This document shows, piece after piece, positions 62,616 to 64,000 of a stretch of DNA of 64,000 bases. Each line of letters opens with the position of its first letter. Position 1 is the stretch's first letter. The DNA comes from Paenibacillus sp. Soil787 (GTDB lineage Bacteria > Bacillota > Bacilli > Paenibacillales > NBRC-103111): NCBI RefSeq assembly GCF_001429545.1, contig NZ_LMSP01000044.1:294136-358135 (forward strand), read 5' to 3'. The position numbers and the translations under genes are program-made. Below the pieces are notes generated by a model. That model did no database searches, was not told where the DNA came from, and saw only the letters and a list, made by a program, of their open reading frames with translations.

Positions 62616-63800
62616 GTGAACGGAAATAAAGTAGCGATTATCGGGTCGGGAATCGGTGGACTCACGTTAGCTTACGCATTAGCCAAGGACAGCCGGTTTC
62701 AAACCACAATGTTTACTTACAAAGATGCAGAGGAAATTCGAAACGGTCGAATTCCATCAACTCAAGTTCACTTTGACAGATTGCTCAACACTGAAGCACG
62801 CTTTGATATACCGGATTATGGAGATGTATATGAAATCAAAAAACTCGAGTTCCTCGTCAACGGACAAAAGATGTTTAAAGGGAATGTGAAGAATAGAGCT
62901 GTTAGCGTAGATCAGCGTATTTATCTGTCTGTTTTACTCGACGGCCTCGGCAATAAAGGAGTGGACATTCGAAAATCCCGTATTTCCAAAGAATATTTGT
63001 CCGATCTGACGGACGAATTCGACATTATCGTTGATTGCACCGGTAAAATCGGTCCGATCGCTCCTTTCCCGGTATGCGGAGAAATCATGAATACTCCTCA
63101 TACGCCGTTAAGAGTTTGCTCCGCCGGCTTTTTTCATGGGTTGGCGTCGGATGAAGGCAACAAAATGAGTTATAACATAGTTCCCGGGCAAGGCGAGTTA
63201 TTTGAACTATCAACCACGACCAAGCATGGATTAGTCCGTACTTTATTTCTCGAGGCAATTCCCGGAAGCGAATTGGATCGAATGAAGGGCGACAAGGGAG
63301 CGGAGGATTTTGCGATTGGATTGAGGGATATACTGGAAACTTATTTTCCTCATATTTTCGATAGAGTCAATAGGAAGGATTTCCGCCTTGTGGATCCTAT
63401 GGCTTACATTCGAATCGCAATTAAACCGGAGGTTCGCATTCCGTATACGACGGTTAACGGTACGTTAATACTAGGCTGCGGAGATAGTGTAGTTCTCAAC
63501 GATCCTATCACAGGTCAAGGAGCCAATGCTGCTTCATATTGTGCCGAAATGCTATACAACGTATTGTCAGAAAACATTCATACGAAATGGGATGGTTCCC
63601 TAGGAGAATTATATTGGGAGCGAATCAAGGAATATATGATCAAGATGTCGGAATGGACGAATGCCATGATGGGCCCTTTGTCGGAACCATTTACCAAGTT
63701 TCTGGGAATGGCATCACAAAATCAGGAAATCGCCGATAAGTTTGTAAATATGTTCACAAATCCGATCGAAGCACACGAAGTTTTCTTTAAGAATGGATAA
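62616..63800 (+). CDS. StyA-like FAD-dependent monooxygenase
   Basis: 394 residues resembling the styrene/indole monooxygenase oxygenase subunit group. FAD-binding VAIIGSGIGGLTLAYALA at the start, RIPSTQVHFDRLLNTEARFD in the characteristic second segment, FDIIVDCTGKIGP, and LGCGDSVVLNDPITGQGANA near residue 290. Such enzymes use reduced FAD from a separate reductase; none is encoded within the window. GTG start with GGGGAGG 8 nt upstream. Confidence 0.8.
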   Translation: MNGNKVAIIGSGIGGLTLAYALAKDSRFQTTMFTYKDAEEIRNGRIPSTQVHFDRLLNTEARFDIPDYGDVYEIKKLEFLVNGQKMFKGNVKNRAVSVDQRIYLSVLLDGLGNKGVDIRKSRISKEYLSDLTDEFDIIVDCTGKIGPIAPFPVCGEIMNTPHTPLRVCSAGFFHGLASDEGNKMSYNIVPGQGELFELSTTTKHGLVRTLFLEAIPGSELDRMKGDKGAEDFAIGLRDILETYFPHIFDRVNRKDFRLVDPMAYIRIAIKPEVRIPYTTVNGTLILGCGDSVVLNDPITGQGANAASYCAEMLYNVLSENIHTKWDGSLGELYWERIKEYMIKMSEWTNAMMGPLSEPFTKFLGMASQNQEIADKFVNMFTNPIEAHEVFFKNG

Positions 63801-63828
63801 TAATAGAGTCATCTGAAGCAGGATTCAG

Positions 63829-63938
63829 TTAACAGAGAAAAATAGTTCAATATTATGAGGGCTACCGTCGGGTGGCCCTTCGTTACGCTAACGGTGAACT
63901 ATAGTTGAGGAGCATGCTTCGTGGCTGCTCCTCTTTTT
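63829..63938 (+). repeat. Cassette-type repeat with terminator, right edge
   Basis: TTAACAGAG ... ATAGTTCAAT, hairpin AGGGCTACC/GGTGGCCCT (one mismatch), GTTACGCTAACGGTGAACTA, then a true terminator GAGGAGCA/TGCTCCTC with five T (63907-63938). After it, to the window end, there is a TATAAT-like site but no gene start. Confidence 0.65.
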
Positions 63939-64000
63939 ATTCGTTCAAAAGAGCAGGATAACGTGGGAAGTTTAAGTTATAATAGCTGTTAGTAAGAGTA

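Overview
The window looks like chromosome from an endospore-forming, aerobic low-to-mid GC Firmicute, most likely Paenibacillus or a close relative. The grounds are protein resemblance, strong AGGAGG-type ribosome binding sites with frequent TTG/GTG starts, spore genes (a GerK-like receptor operon, SleB- and CwlJ-type hydrolases) and a EutV/EutW-controlled ethanolamine operon. No rRNA, tRNA or CRISPR array was seen. Species cannot be fixed from the sequence alone.

Layout. 1-4.6 kb: end of malate:quinone oxidoreductase, a DUF1259 gene, an MmyB-like regulator with its probable target oxidoreductase, and a TIM-barrel protein. 4.6-19.4 kb: a compact ethanolamine-utilisation microcompartment operon in the order eutS-eutP-eutW-eutV-eutA-eutB-eutC-eutL-eutE-eutM-pduL-(pduM-like)-eutN-second shell protein-APC permease-mdh. 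Three leaders (before eutS, eutW and eutA) each carry an ANTAR-type hairpin overlapping an intrinsic terminator, so the EutV encoded here probably antiterminates its own operon. A structured element of about 165 nt lies between eutA and eutB. 19.7-33.7 kb: spore cortex hydrolase, DNA alkylation repair, amidase, two decayed genes, a redox cluster (SDR, pyruvate-oxidase-like enzyme, enolase-superfamily enzyme, a three-gene GMC dehydrogenase operon), an aromatic acid exporter and a LysM-GMC fusion.

34-54 kb is an accessory region. Small, unrelated, mostly plus-strand genes (lipoproteins, methyltransferase, acetyltransferase, deoxyribosyltransferase-like, DUF3885, immunity-like, small membrane proteins) are separated by copies of one repeat. 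The repeat has a core of about 22 nt starting CTAACG and ending near TAGTTCAA, usually paired around a GC-rich hairpin. Truncated genes end at these repeats. It resembles a cassette array, but no recombinase is present in the window. katG and a PerR-like regulator sit inside it.

54-64 kb: an isochorismatase-family hydrolase, then a SigJ-type ECF sigma locus whose two halves lie on either side of a reverse-strand gerKA-gerKC-gerKB operon, a carboxymuconolactone decarboxylase-family gene, a sufS fragment and an IS110 remnant embedded in GACAAGAAC repeats, and a StyA-like flavin monooxygenase.

Function. Ethanolamine enters through the permease. EutBC, kept active by EutA, cleaves it to acetaldehyde and ammonia inside the shell (EutS, EutM, EutL, EutN, second BMC protein). 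EutE makes acetyl-CoA and PduL makes acetyl-phosphate. No eutG alcohol dehydrogenase is present. The mdh at the operon end, with mqo nearby, could offer another NADH outlet (inference).
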